From contig JAIOYI010000010.1 in the NCBI GenBank assembly GCA_021741205.1, forward strand, positions 29,954 to 93,953: a stretch of 64,000 nucleotides of DNA, written 5' to 3'. Both the position numbers and the translations under genes were made by a program. The stretch comes from Emcibacter sp. (GTDB lineage: Bacteria > Pseudomonadota > Alphaproteobacteria > Sphingomonadales > Emcibacteraceae). Below are positions 17,484-27,065 of this stretch, one piece after another; position 1 is the stretch's first letter; each line of letters opens with the position of its first letter. The notes below the pieces were generated by a model. That model ran no database searches. It was not told the origin of the DNA and was given only the letters and a program-made list of their open reading frames with translations.

Positions 17484-19215
17484 TATTGAATTAGGGGATT
17501 ATCTCCCAAATGTTGGCACCATGCTCCTTAATAATAGAGAGGCCTACCAACAGGCCAACGCCTTCGCCGAACGAGTGGACGGCGCCTATAAATACTGGTC
17601 TTGGAAGACGCTTACGGATGATGTCATTTTCTTTGCTCATTATCTTTTGTATTCTGGTCTTAATCCCAATGATGAAAACTTAAACCGCATATGCTTTATC
17701 GCTGGCAACAGCTACAAAAGACTGGTTTGTGAATTGGCCGCTATGAGTTCTGGTTTTGTTGTGGTTCCGATCTTTGCAAAATATCCCAATGAATTGATGG
17801 AAAAACTGATTAATTTTTCTGAATCTGGCATGATTATAAGCGACAATCCGCAAAAAATTGCTTCTCTCAACCCGAGCTGCCTACCAGATAAGATCATCTC
17901 ACTTACGCCAAATACAGAAAATAATTCAAAGAAAAACAGTAACATTGCCTATTTTGACCAAATTCTGTCCCAGAAAATATCGCCCAAAGATAGTATAGAA
18001 ATTGAACAGCTATTCCGTGCTGTTCTACCGCCCACTCTCTTGATGATTATGTACACATCTGGCACCAGTGGTTTTCCCAAGGGCGTGCAGCTTCACCATT
18101 CCAATATCATGAGCCAGCAAAAGGCTCTGGAAATTCTGTGGAAACCAGAGAAGGGCATGCGTTTTTTATGTTATTTGCCCTGGCATCATAGTTTTGGTGG
18201 CTTGTTTGAGCGATTCTTTGCCCTGCATTCTGGCGGTTGTCTTGCCATTGATGATTCATTTGGTAAAGACATTGATCGCTTGCTTGAAAATTTTGCCGAG
18301 ATTAAGCCCCATGTCTATTTCAGCGTTCCTGTAATCTATCAGGCCATTGTTGGCAAAGTACTCACCTCTGAAGTGGCCGAGAAATCTTTCTTCCACGATG
18401 ATCTAAAATTTGTCTTTACGGCGGCAGCTCCCCTGCCCCTGAGCACCTCTGACGTCTTTCGAAGCAAAAAAATCCCCGTCTTGGAAGCATGGGGACTGAC
18501 GGAAACATCCCCCTGTTGCACCTTAACCGACTTTAGCATGGACCGTATTCCAGGCGTTGTGGGCTTTCCTATCCCAGGGGTTGAACTGCGCCTCGGTGAA
18601 GATAATGAGCTTCTTGTACGGGGTGAGAATGTCATGAGCGGCTATTTCCATAATGAGGAAGCCACCAAAAAAGCTTTCTCAGAAGGGGGCTGGTTCCACA
18701 CTGGTGATATAGGCGATATTACCAAAGAGGGCGTGAAAATTATCTCCCGCAAGGAAAGAATGTTCAAGCTCAGCAACGGCGAAAAATTATTCCCCTCCAA
18801 TATCGAGGAAAATGTCTGTCGGCGCTGTAAATTTGTAAAATATGCCTATGTCTTTGGTTCTGGGCAGAAAAATCCTTTTATGTTGATTTTTCCAAATTCC
18901 GAATTAATGGCCGCCAGCGTGCGTAATCAGAAAGACGACCCCGGTTGTGAATTTCCCCGCAGTTGTCAAAGCCTGTCCAGTTGTTTGTCAAGCTGTGTTG
19001 ATGAAATCAATACCTATCAATTAACAGGCTTTGAACGGGTTGGTAAGGCGCTTGTGATACAAAGGGAATTATCCTTGGAAGAAAATGAGCTAACCCCTTC
19101 ATTTAAATTAATCCCAAGACGGATTGAAGAAAAATACAAACCCTATATTGAGGCCATGCAAAATGAAAATTATGAAAGCCTTCCCTCTGATGCCTTCATA
19201 ATAGAATTGGAGTGA
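17464..19215 (+). CDS. AMP-forming acyl-CoA ligase
   Basis: 583-residue ANL-family ligase that would activate a carboxylic acid to its CoA thioester through an acyl-adenylate. The P-loop MYTSGTSGFPKGVQLHH, EAWGLTETSP, GWFHTGDIGDI and the C-terminal hinge SRKERMFKLSNGEKLFPSNIE are present. The layout, with the late LTPSFKLIPRRI, resembles long-chain-type (ACSL-like) ligases more than classical benzoate-CoA ligases, which is notable next to aromatic genes. ATG 17464 has AAGGA seven bases upstream and is preferred to the track start at 17380. The substrate is unresolved: aromatic, alicyclic or long-chain acid. Confidence 0.85.
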   Translation: MNILKSDIELGDYLPNVGTMLLNNREAYQQANAFAERVDGAYKYWSWKTLTDDVIFFAHYLLYSGLNPNDENLNRICFIAGNSYKRLVCELAAMSSGFVVVPIFAKYPNELMEKLINFSESGMIISDNPQKIASLNPSCLPDKIISLTPNTENNSKKNSNIAYFDQILSQKISPKDSIEIEQLFRAVLPPTLLMIMYTSGTSGFPKGVQLHHSNIMSQQKALEILWKPEKGMRFLCYLPWHHSFGGLFERFFALHSGGCLAIDDSFGKDIDRLLENFAEIKPHVYFSVPVIYQAIVGKVLTSEVAEKSFFHDDLKFVFTAAAPLPLSTSDVFRSKKIPVLEAWGLTETSPCCTLTDFSMDRIPGVVGFPIPGVELRLGEDNELLVRGENVMSGYFHNEEATKKAFSEGGWFHTGDIGDITKEGVKIISRKERMFKLSNGEKLFPSNIEENVCRRCKFVKYAYVFGSGQKNPFMLIFPNSELMAASVRNQKDDPGCEFPRSCQSLSSCLSSCVDEINTYQLTGFERVGKALVIQRELSLEENELTPSFKLIPRRIEEKYKPYIEAMQNENYESLPSDAFIIELE

Positions 19216-19219
19216 TGTC

Positions 19220-20146
19220 GTGAAAACCCACTACGGCATCATAGGTTTTGGTCCAGTAGGACGTGTTTTTGCGGCCCACCTCGCCGCTGCTGGTCACAGG
19301 GTTTCCGTATTCTACCGTAATCCAAATATCCGTACCGCCATGCTGGGTCATCCCCTTGAAATTAAGGGAGAACTGAACGTATCTGCTGAAATCACCGATC
19401 TTTATTCCGACATGCAAGAATTTCTCGATAGCGGCATTGATATCATTCTAATCTGCACAAAAAGCTCTGATTCACCCGGTATTTTGAAAAAAATAAAATC
19501 ATTAAATTATAAACCGGATATTATTTTTCTTTCCTGTCAGAATGGGTTGGATACCGAATATCAAATCAGCGATATATTTGGCCCCGGACATACGCTGCGC
19601 ATGTCGGTGAATATGGGTTGCGGCAAAACATCGGAAAATGCTGTTCGGGTGAATTTTTCTATGTGTCATTATCTGTCTCTCATGCCTGATATTGATGAAA
19701 AAATCATCACTCAAATAGCAGATGATTTCACCAAATCTGGTGTATGTCTAGAAGTCAGACAAGATTACAGAACCGAGGTTTTTAAAAAAGCTCTCCTTAA
19801 TTCATCTCTCGGCAGCCTCTGTGCGCTCACTCGTCGCACCATGAATAATGTTATAAGCCGTGACTATATGAAAATCATGGTTGCCCAAATTGTCAAAGAA
19901 GGCATCGAGATAGCACAGGCCATGAATATTCCCATCAACGACGAATTTCTTGATGAAGCACTTTGTTATTTAGAAAAGGGTGGCAATCACAAACCCTCCA
20001 TATTGATTGATATCGAAAATAATAAAATCACTGAAAATGAATATATGTGCGGAAAGCTCGCCCATTACGCAGAAGAATATGGGGTTCACGTTACCCTTAT
20101 TCCCATTATCTATAATTTAATTAAAACAACTGAGAGTACCAAATGA
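19220..20146 (+). CDS. Ketopantoate reductase (PanE/ApbA)-like oxidoreductase
   Basis: 308 residues. The N-terminal dinucleotide fold (YGIIGFGPVGRVFAAHLAAAGHRV) is followed by the helical PanE C-domain with KKALLNSSLGSLCALTRRTM, holding the catalytic Lys and Asn positions. It is therefore a 2-oxo acid or beta-keto reductase of the ketopantoate reductase superfamily. Its place inside an aromatic acyl-CoA operon suggests a pathway step rather than pantothenate synthesis, possibly reduction of a ring-derived oxo intermediate; that is inference. Translation starts at GTG with GGAG seven bases upstream, and the stop overlaps the next gene as ATGA. Confidence 0.82.
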   Translation: MKTHYGIIGFGPVGRVFAAHLAAAGHRVSVFYRNPNIRTAMLGHPLEIKGELNVSAEITDLYSDMQEFLDSGIDIILICTKSSDSPGILKKIKSLNYKPDIIFLSCQNGLDTEYQISDIFGPGHTLRMSVNMGCGKTSENAVRVNFSMCHYLSLMPDIDEKIITQIADDFTKSGVCLEVRQDYRTEVFKKALLNSSLGSLCALTRRTMNNVISRDYMKIMVAQIVKEGIEIAQAMNIPINDEFLDEALCYLEKGGNHKPSILIDIENNKITENEYMCGKLAHYAEEYGVHVTLIPIIYNLIKTTESTK

Positions 20147-22131
20147 GAAAAATTGAAAAAATTGGTGTTATAGGTGCAGGAACAATGGGTTCTGCTATTG
20201 CTCAACATTTTTTGATGAAGGACTTAAAGGTCACGTTATTGGACCAGAATGAAAAATCTACGGAACAGGGACGACTGATTATTTCAGAATCCCTGACCGA
20301 GGCCGTAAAAAGGCACATCATCAGTGAAGATAAATTTCAGAAAACCATGTCAAATCTGACCACGACCACCGATCAATCCGCCTTAAAAGATGCAGACCTT
20401 ATTGTTGAAGCCATTTTTGAAGATTTAAAAGTGAAACAGGATCTTTTTAAAGCTCTTGAAAATGTCATTCGTCCAGACTGTATTCTGGCCTCAAACACCT
20501 CGTCTTTTTTAATTTCAGATATCGCAAAAGGCACCCGTCATCCAGAAAGAATTGTGGGTGTGCATTATTTTTACCATGCGGCAAAAAATAAACTTGTTGA
20601 AATCATTCCAAGCCACAAATCCGATAAAAAACTTATTGATGAATTATTCAATTTTTATGCCTATTACGGCAAAACTCCCATTATTGTTAAAGATGCCCCA
20701 GGTTTTGCCATTAATCGCTTTTTCGTACCTTGGCTTAATGAAGGATCCCGCCTGCTCGAAGAAGGATACGGCAGTATTAAATTCATTGATGAGGTGGCGC
20801 GTAAAGTTTTTGGCATCGGCATGGGACCTTTTGCCCTAATGAATGCAACAGGCGTTCCCATCGCCATGCATGCAGCGGACGGCCTTGCAAGTAAACTTGG
20901 TAATTTTTATAAACCGTCAAAAATTCTATGCAATCAAGTGGCATCTGGCAATCTTTGGGATGTGAGCGATACCCAAATTCTTAACGGCGGCGAAGATAAC
21001 GAAGACGTGGTCACATCCCGCCTGATTGGCGCATCATTGGGCATTGCCGCACAGATGGTCAGCGAAGGCGTGGTTGATGCAACTTCCAATGATCTTGGTA
21101 CTCGTGCGGGTCTGCGTTGGCCAATGGGTCCTTTTGAATTGATGAATAAAATTGGCGTCCCAAAAGTTGGAGAAATGGTCAAAGACCTTTTTTCCCATTG
21201 GCACATGCCCATGCCTGATTTCGCCTTTAAGAGTAACAAACCCGTTTCGTTGGAATGGGTCGAGACAAAAACAAAGGGCGAGACGGGTTTTGTCCTATTT
21301 AATCTGCCCGACCGTATGAATGCATTGGGTGAAACAGTGGTGGACCAGCTGGATAAATCTTTTACCAAACTGGATCAAGACCCTGCCATAAAACGCATCT
21401 TTATTTTAGGCCATGGCAAGGCTTTTGTGGCAGGTGCTGATATAAAATTCTTTCTTGATGGTTTGGCAGCCAATGATGTCAATCGCATTCAAAAATTTAC
21501 CGAATTTGGCCAAGAGGTTTTAAACAAAATAGCCGCAAGCACAAAAACAACCTGTGCCTATCTTGATGGTCTGACCTTAGGAGGTGGTTTAGAACTCGCC
21601 CTTGCCTGTGACTATCGCATTGGCACAAAAAACACCACCATCGCCTTTCCTGAAACGGGCATTGGAATATTTCCAGGTCTTGGTGGCACTCAACGCTCAA
21701 GCCGACTGATTGGAACGGGACTTGCTAAATATTTAGTGGCCACAGGACAGTTTTTAAACAGCGAAAAGGCTTATGAATATGGCATAATAGATAAAATCAT
21801 TGATCCTCTCTATGACTTTTATGACTTAGACAAACTAAGCCTTGATAACAGACAATGTGGTAAGGTGGATCAGGCAGACATAGGAAGTCTTTTTAATGAT
21901 TTTGACGGCAATTTTAAGACGGATCACCCTTATGCCAACATATTGTCCCGCAAGGCACCCATTGCCCTAAAACTTGCCATGAAGATTATGGATGAGGGGG
22001 CAAAGCTTCCGCTTCAGGATGGGCTTAAACTGGAACTTGCAAACCTAAAACATATCTTTGCCACACAGGATGCCGCCCTTGGACTTAATAGCGTCGTAAA
22101 AGGCTTCAAGCCAAAATTCACAGGAGCATAA
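20143..22131 (+). CDS. Bifunctional 3-hydroxyacyl-CoA dehydrogenase / enoyl-CoA hydratase
   Basis: 662-residue fusion in the order dehydrogenase then hydratase, the reverse of FadB/FadJ. Residues 1-180 form the NAD domain (KIGVIGAGTMGSAIAQHF, SNTSSF), 185-385 hold two 3HCDH C-domains, and about 395-600 a crotonase domain with both glutamate positions (LGGGLELALACD, FPETGIGIFPGLGGTQR). The usual HFFNP motif is HYFYH here, as remembered from dehydrogenases linked to dicarboxyl-CoA and benzoate degradation. It would hydrate and oxidise ring-opened intermediates before thiolysis. ATGA coupling joins it to the preceding reductase. Confidence 0.9.
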   Translation: MRKIEKIGVIGAGTMGSAIAQHFLMKDLKVTLLDQNEKSTEQGRLIISESLTEAVKRHIISEDKFQKTMSNLTTTTDQSALKDADLIVEAIFEDLKVKQDLFKALENVIRPDCILASNTSSFLISDIAKGTRHPERIVGVHYFYHAAKNKLVEIIPSHKSDKKLIDELFNFYAYYGKTPIIVKDAPGFAINRFFVPWLNEGSRLLEEGYGSIKFIDEVARKVFGIGMGPFALMNATGVPIAMHAADGLASKLGNFYKPSKILCNQVASGNLWDVSDTQILNGGEDNEDVVTSRLIGASLGIAAQMVSEGVVDATSNDLGTRAGLRWPMGPFELMNKIGVPKVGEMVKDLFSHWHMPMPDFAFKSNKPVSLEWVETKTKGETGFVLFNLPDRMNALGETVVDQLDKSFTKLDQDPAIKRIFILGHGKAFVAGADIKFFLDGLAANDVNRIQKFTEFGQEVLNKIAASTKTTCAYLDGLTLGGGLELALACDYRIGTKNTTIAFPETGIGIFPGLGGTQRSSRLIGTGLAKYLVATGQFLNSEKAYEYGIIDKIIDPLYDFYDLDKLSLDNRQCGKVDQADIGSLFNDFDGNFKTDHPYANILSRKAPIALKLAMKIMDEGAKLPLQDGLKLELANLKHIFATQDAALGLNSVVKGFKPKFTGA

Positions 22132-22134
22132 AGC

Positions 22135-23400
22135 ATGAGCGTATCAGTAACAGGATATCATTCCAAAGACAAAGGCATCGGTGTTTTATTTGATGATATA
22201 TACATCATTGAGGGTAAACGCACGGCCTTTGGTAAATTCATGGGCAGCCTGTCCACGGTCTCTCCCACTGATCTTGGTATTCATACCTCTCGTGCCGCCC
22301 TGACAGCGAGCGGTATTGATGGTGGTGAGGTGGATCAGGTCATTGCAGCCAACATCGGTCAAGCGGCCTCGGACTGTTTCTTTCTGCCCCGCCATATTGC
22401 CCTTTATGCGGGCACAGCTATCACAGCGCCTGCCCTTCTTGTGCAACGCATTTGTGGTTCGGGTGTCGAAGTTTTGGGTCAAGCGGCGGAACAAATTGCC
22501 CTAGGCAAGGCCAATGTGGTGCTTGGCTGCGGCACGGATACCATGAGCCGATATCCTCTCGTCTCCTATTCCGCTCGTCAGGGATTTCCCCTTGGTCGAC
22601 CAGATTATACCGATCTTTTGTGGGAAGCTTTAAATGATACGGCTGCCGTTCCCATGGGCCGCACCGCCGATAACCTTGCCATAAAATATAATTTAAGCCG
22701 TGAAGAGGTGGACGCTTATGCCTTTCGCAGTCAGAACCGCTATGCCGCCGCAATGAAGGCTGGTTTCTTTGACAGTGAAATAACAGCAGTTCCAGCACAA
22801 GGCCAATTTGAAGCGGAAAACCTCATTCCTCGCAAATTCAAATGCAAAAATAAGGCGGGGTTATCCCATGATGAACACCCCCGTCAGACAACCCTTGAAC
22901 AGCTTTCGTCCCTAAAACCCGTTTTCAGCAAGGACGGGCCCACAACGGCGGGTAATGCGTCGGGCATCGTTGACGGAGCCGCATCAGCCATTGTGGCATC
23001 GGGGGACTATGTCAGGGCGCATGGTCTAAAACCCATCGGAAAAATTCGGGGTTATTCTTCGGCGGGGGTGGACGCCCATATTATGGGGATTGGCCCCGTC
23101 CCTGCCATTGAAAGTATTTTAGCAGCTCTTAAAATGAAAGTTTCGGACATTGACCGCTATGAAATAAACGAGGCCTTCTCGGCACAAGTTCTTGCCTGTG
23201 CCCGTGCCCTGAAACTTGATGAAAATACTTTAAACGTCAATGGGGGAGCCGTAGCACTCGGTCATCCTTTGGGGGTGACGGGAATAAGACTTGCCCTCAC
23301 GGTTCTACGCACCCTTCATCGGGATAATAAAGAATTTGGTGTTGCTTCGGCCTGTATTGGTGGCGGTCAAGGAATCGCGATGGTGGTGGAAAGATGTTAA
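22135..23400 (+). CDS. Thiolase (acetyl-CoA acyltransferase)
   Basis: 421-residue thiolase. The nucleophilic Cys is in VQRICGSGVEV, the His in NEAFSAQV, and the second Cys with its histidine loop in GGAVALGHPLGVTG and CIGGGQG. All catalytic positions are retained, so it should cleave or form 3-oxoacyl-CoA. Thiolysis after the HCD-ECH fusion is the natural role, releasing acetyl-CoA from a ring-opened C7 chain. An N-terminal extension of about 20 residues before the first conserved strand (IYIIEGKRTAFGKF) is unusual. GGAG lies eight bases before ATG. Confidence 0.92.
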   Translation: MSVSVTGYHSKDKGIGVLFDDIYIIEGKRTAFGKFMGSLSTVSPTDLGIHTSRAALTASGIDGGEVDQVIAANIGQAASDCFFLPRHIALYAGTAITAPALLVQRICGSGVEVLGQAAEQIALGKANVVLGCGTDTMSRYPLVSYSARQGFPLGRPDYTDLLWEALNDTAAVPMGRTADNLAIKYNLSREEVDAYAFRSQNRYAAAMKAGFFDSEITAVPAQGQFEAENLIPRKFKCKNKAGLSHDEHPRQTTLEQLSSLKPVFSKDGPTTAGNASGIVDGAASAIVASGDYVRAHGLKPIGKIRGYSSAGVDAHIMGIGPVPAIESILAALKMKVSDIDRYEINEAFSAQVLACARALKLDENTLNVNGGAVALGHPLGVTGIRLALTVLRTLHRDNKEFGVASACIGGGQGIAMVVERC

Positions 23401-24152
23401 AACGTGTTCAAGATAAAGTCGCAATCGTTACAGGCGCCGGACAGGGAATTGGTGCTGCCATTGCACGGCGCCTTGCCCATGAAGGCGCAAAAATTGTTCT
23501 TGTGGATATCAAATCCGAATTCCTCTCCGATATTGTACAGGAACTCACCCAATTAGGCGCCGAAACATTATCCATTGCGGCCGATATCTCAAAAAAGACC
23601 CAAGTGGTTGATATGGTGGCAAAAGCCAAGGATCATTTCGGCACTATTGATATTCTGGTCAATAATGCGGGCATCATTCGGGACGGCTATCTTGCCAAAA
23701 TGAGCGAAGATGACTGGGACAAGGTCATGGACGTGAATTTAAAAGGCCCCTTTCTTTGTTGTCAAGCCGTTTTTGACACCATGAAGTCACAAAATAGCGG
23801 CAAAATTGTTAATATTGTTTCACGCTCATGGCTTGGCAATATTGGTCAAGCCAACTATTCCGCTAGCAAAGGCGGTCTTGTGAGCCTTACCCGCACACTT
23901 GCCCTTGAACTTGCCCGCTTTCAAATCAATGTCAATGCGGTGGCACCGGGCCTTATTGAAACCCCCATGACCCGCAGCATGCCAGAAGAAGCAAGATCCA
24001 GACTTCTTCGCATGCAGCCAACGGGTAAAATGGGATCTGTTGATGATATCGCCTCCGCCGTCTGCTTTTTATCCTCAAATGATGCGGCCTTTATTAATGG
24101 ACAAATACTTCATGTGGACGGCGGGAAAAGTTGTGGCCTTTTATCGCTTTAG
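23394..24152 (+). CDS. SDR family oxidoreductase (FabG-like)
   Basis: 252-residue classical short-chain dehydrogenase. It shows the cofactor motif TGAGQGIG, NNAG, a serine in IVSRSWLG and the catalytic YSASK. The length and the C-terminal HVDGGKSCG agree with 3-oxoacyl-(ACP/CoA) reductases. An acidic residue after the second strand (VLVDIKS) suggests NAD preference. It overlaps the thiolase by seven bases. In the operon it could oxidise a hydroxyacyl-CoA or reduce a ring ketone; the exact step is not clear because the HCD fusion already provides a dehydrogenase. Confidence 0.88.
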   Translation: MLKRVQDKVAIVTGAGQGIGAAIARRLAHEGAKIVLVDIKSEFLSDIVQELTQLGAETLSIAADISKKTQVVDMVAKAKDHFGTIDILVNNAGIIRDGYLAKMSEDDWDKVMDVNLKGPFLCCQAVFDTMKSQNSGKIVNIVSRSWLGNIGQANYSASKGGLVSLTRTLALELARFQINVNAVAPGLIETPMTRSMPEEARSRLLRMQPTGKMGSVDDIASAVCFLSSNDAAFINGQILHVDGGKSCGLLSL

Positions 24153-24163
24153 GTGAGGAGAAA

Positions 24164-24646
24164 ATGATGAATTTAACAACAGTTAGCGTGAATGGACTAG
24201 ATTATACCAAGGCCGTATCGCCGTCTATGACCCTGCTCGAATTTTTACGAGAAGAATTAGGTCTTACAGGCACAAAAAACGGATGTGATAGCGGTGAATG
24301 CGGCTGTTGCAGTGTAATGGTTGACGGTAAACCCATGTTATCCTGCCTTATGCTCGTCCTTGAGGCCGAAGGCCACAAGATCACCACCATCGAAGGCATT
24401 GCTCAGGGTAATGACCTCCACCCCGTGCAAGAGGCTATGGTGGAATATGGCGCCATCCAATGTGGATATTGTACGCCTGCCATGGTGATAAACGGGGTTC
24501 ATCTTTTAGAAAATAACAAAAACCCAAGCAATGAGGAGATAAAAGAATGCATTTCCGCTACCGTCTGTCGCTGCACGGGCTATAACAGCATTGAACGTGC
24601 CATCCATAGTGCGGCCGCCAAAATGAAAGGCGGATGTCATGGTTGA
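24164..24646 (+). CDS. hcrC: 4-hydroxybenzoyl-CoA reductase gamma subunit, 2x[2Fe-2S]
   Basis: 160-residue iron-sulfur subunit of the xanthine oxidase family. The plant-type cluster cysteines are in GCDSGECGCCSVMVDG plus SC, and the second cluster in QCGYCTPAMV and VCRCTGY. It passes electrons between FAD and molybdenum subunits. The assignment to 4-hydroxybenzoyl-CoA reductase comes from the partner beta subunit (extra [4Fe-4S] insertion) and the neighbouring ring-reduction genes. GAGGAG precedes two adjacent ATGs (24164 and 24167); the track start at 24131 reaches back into the SDR gene and is not used. It overlaps hcrA by eight bases. Confidence 0.88.
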   Translation: MMNLTTVSVNGLDYTKAVSPSMTLLEFLREELGLTGTKNGCDSGECGCCSVMVDGKPMLSCLMLVLEAEGHKITTIEGIAQGNDLHPVQEAMVEYGAIQCGYCTPAMVINGVHLLENNKNPSNEEIKECISATVCRCTGYNSIERAIHSAAAKMKGGCHG

Positions 24647-27065
24647 TCTAACAAAAGGCTATCCCGATAAAGGCTATAAAATTATTGGAAAACCCGTACC
24701 GCTGATCGATTCACGGGCAAAGGTTATGGGGCAAGCCCTCTATACGGACGATATTCGGCTTCATAACCCCTTAACCATTAAAATTTTACGCTCCCCTTAT
24801 CCCAGCGCCAATATTCTATCCCTAGATACAAAGGACGCCCTTGCCCTGAAAGGCGTTAAGGGTATCCTCACGGGGGCTGACTTTAAAAATACCTTTGGTG
24901 TTCTGACCATCAGTAAAGATGAACCCGCCATCGCTCGTGACGTCGTACGCTATGAGGGGGAACCCATTGCTGCGGTCGCTGCAGAAACAGAAACCATCGC
25001 AGAGGCTGCCCTAAAGCTCATCAAAGTGAATTATGAAATAACAGAAGCCGTTCTTGACAGCAAAACCGCACTAAAACCCACAGATCGCCCTTTGCACCCT
25101 GAACTTAACAAAGAAAATAATCTCCATAAAAAAGTGTTGCAGGAATTTGGTGACATGGAACAGGGATTTTCTGAAGCAGATGTTGTTATTGAAAAACGTT
25201 TCCGCTTTGCTTCCATCAATCATGGCTTCACCGAACCCCATGCCACCCAAGTGGAAATTGATAACAAGGGTAATATTACCGTCTATTCCGCAACGCAGGT
25301 GCCTCATTATCTTCATATGGCAATGGCTGAGGTGCTTGAAATACCAGAACATAATATCCGCATTGTAAAACCGCATCTGGGCGGCGGCTTTGGTGGAAAA
25401 AGTGACCCCTTTCCCCATGAAATGATTGCCGCAAAATTCGCCCTTGATCTGGGTCGGAATGTGAAAATTAAATTCACCCGTGAAGAGGTCTTTTTTAGCC
25501 ATCACGGGCGGCATCAAACGGACCTGACCATGAAATTGGGCTTTAGCAAAGAGAAGGGCATTACTGCCTTAGGCCTTGATACGCTCATTGATGGCGGGGC
25601 TTACGGTAGTTTCGGCATTGTGACCACCTATTATAATGGGGTATTATTGCAAGGCCCCTATAAAATACCCAATTTCCGTTTTCATGTGAACCGCATGTAT
25701 ACCAATAAACCCATGTGTGGCGCCATGCGGGGACATGGGGGTGTCAACCCCCGCTTTGCCAGTGAAGTACTTCTTGATATGGCCTGTGCGGAGATAGGAC
25801 TTGATCCCGCCGAAACCCGTCTTAAGATGATCCATAAGGAAAATACCCTCACCACCAATGAATTTCGCATAACTTCTGTTGGCCTGCAAAATGGCTTAAA
25901 AGAGGCCATGCGCCGTACAAAATGGCATGAAAAATACGGCAAACTTCCCTTTGGCAAGGGCATTGGCGTGGCATGTGGTTTCTTTATTTCAGGGAGCGCC
26001 CTACCCATTCACTGGAACAAGCTTCCTTCCTCAACGGTACGGATGACCATTGACCATGACGGCGGTGTTACGGTTTATTCTGGTGCCACCGATATTGGTC
26101 AGGGCAGTGATACCATGCTTGCCCAAATGGCCGCCGAAGTCTTGGGCCAGTCGTTGGGCAACATAAAAGTCATCAGTGCAGATACCCGTATAACACCTGT
26201 TGATCTGGGTAGTTATAGCTCTCGGGTCACCTTTATGGCGGGAAATGCGAGCCGAAATGCGGCCATTCGCATGCGTAAAATTTTGGTCGAGGCGGCTTGT
26301 GCGCTGCTTGACATTGATCCGCCAAAATATGAAAAGCCCGAAAAATCCAAAGACTTCTTCCGACAAGGCGGCTTAAAACCCGACTTTGAACAGGGATTTT
26401 TAGGGCCAAATCCTGACTATTCGGACGGCTTTATTTTTGAGGATGGCCTTATCCGAAGTGAAAACCATAACCAAAGTGTGACCTTCCTTGAGGCGGTGGA
26501 AAAGGCACTTGAATTTGAAGGCATTCTTCAAACCAGCGGCACCTACCGTGCGCCAAAACTTGGCGGAAAATTCAAAGGTGCGGGGGCCGGTCTTAGCCCA
26601 AGCTATAGCTTCACCGCCTTTATCGTTGAAGTGACCGTTGATTCTGAAACTGGATTTATTAAAGTTGACAAGGCCACCTGCGCTCATGACTGTGGATTTC
26701 CCCTTAACCCGCTTGCGGTTAATGGCCAAATCGAGGGCTGCATCCACATGGGACTTGGGCAGGCGCTCATGGAAGAAATGGTTTATGATAATGGAGCGAC
26801 CCAAAATCCGTCTTTTCTCGATTATAAAATTCCGTCCGCCTTTGAACAGCCCGTTGTTGATATTGTCCCAACCTTTAGTGATGACAGCGAAGGCCCCTTT
26901 GGTGCAAAGGAGGCGGGAGAAGGCATATTGGCTCCCATAATTCCCGCCATTGCCAATGCGGTTTATGATGCAGTTGGTATTCGCCTGACCCAACTTCCCA
27001 TGCGGCCTGATCGGGTGATTTTTGCTCTGGAAAAAGCGAAAAAGGACAAAGGAGCCACGTCATGA
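24639..27065 (+). CDS. hcrA: 4-hydroxybenzoyl-CoA reductase alpha subunit, molybdenum-binding
   Basis: 808-residue molybdopterin subunit of the xanthine oxidase family, somewhat longer than the roughly 770 residues usual for HcrA. GGGFGGKSDPFPHE (about 250), GAMRGHGGVN (about 365), ATDIGQGSDTMLAQMAAEVLG (about 485) and the catalytic Glu region PFGAKEAGEG near the end are present. In this enzyme class the para-hydroxyl of 4-hydroxybenzoyl-CoA is removed reductively to give benzoyl-CoA. Start overlaps hcrC; end overlaps hcrB as ATGA. Without structural alignment, another aromatic or N-heterocycle hydroxylase cannot be fully excluded. Confidence 0.87.
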   Translation: MVDLTKGYPDKGYKIIGKPVPLIDSRAKVMGQALYTDDIRLHNPLTIKILRSPYPSANILSLDTKDALALKGVKGILTGADFKNTFGVLTISKDEPAIARDVVRYEGEPIAAVAAETETIAEAALKLIKVNYEITEAVLDSKTALKPTDRPLHPELNKENNLHKKVLQEFGDMEQGFSEADVVIEKRFRFASINHGFTEPHATQVEIDNKGNITVYSATQVPHYLHMAMAEVLEIPEHNIRIVKPHLGGGFGGKSDPFPHEMIAAKFALDLGRNVKIKFTREEVFFSHHGRHQTDLTMKLGFSKEKGITALGLDTLIDGGAYGSFGIVTTYYNGVLLQGPYKIPNFRFHVNRMYTNKPMCGAMRGHGGVNPRFASEVLLDMACAEIGLDPAETRLKMIHKENTLTTNEFRITSVGLQNGLKEAMRRTKWHEKYGKLPFGKGIGVACGFFISGSALPIHWNKLPSSTVRMTIDHDGGVTVYSGATDIGQGSDTMLAQMAAEVLGQSLGNIKVISADTRITPVDLGSYSSRVTFMAGNASRNAAIRMRKILVEAACALLDIDPPKYEKPEKSKDFFRQGGLKPDFEQGFLGPNPDYSDGFIFEDGLIRSENHNQSVTFLEAVEKALEFEGILQTSGTYRAPKLGGKFKGAGAGLSPSYSFTAFIVEVTVDSETGFIKVDKATCAHDCGFPLNPLAVNGQIEGCIHMGLGQALMEEMVYDNGATQNPSFLDYKIPSAFEQPVVDIVPTFSDDSEGPFGAKEAGEGILAPIIPAIANAVYDAVGIRLTQLPMRPDRVIFALEKAKKDKGATS

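Noticed and set aside
20934-21368. 144-aa minus-strand ORF inside the HCD-ECH gene
   Set aside because: Shadow of a well-supported fusion gene with intact motifs on the plus strand.
26400-26993. 197-aa minus-strand ORF inside hcrA
   Set aside because: Long because of codon bias in hcrA; no start signals or family features, and hcrA has all its motifs intact across this stretch.
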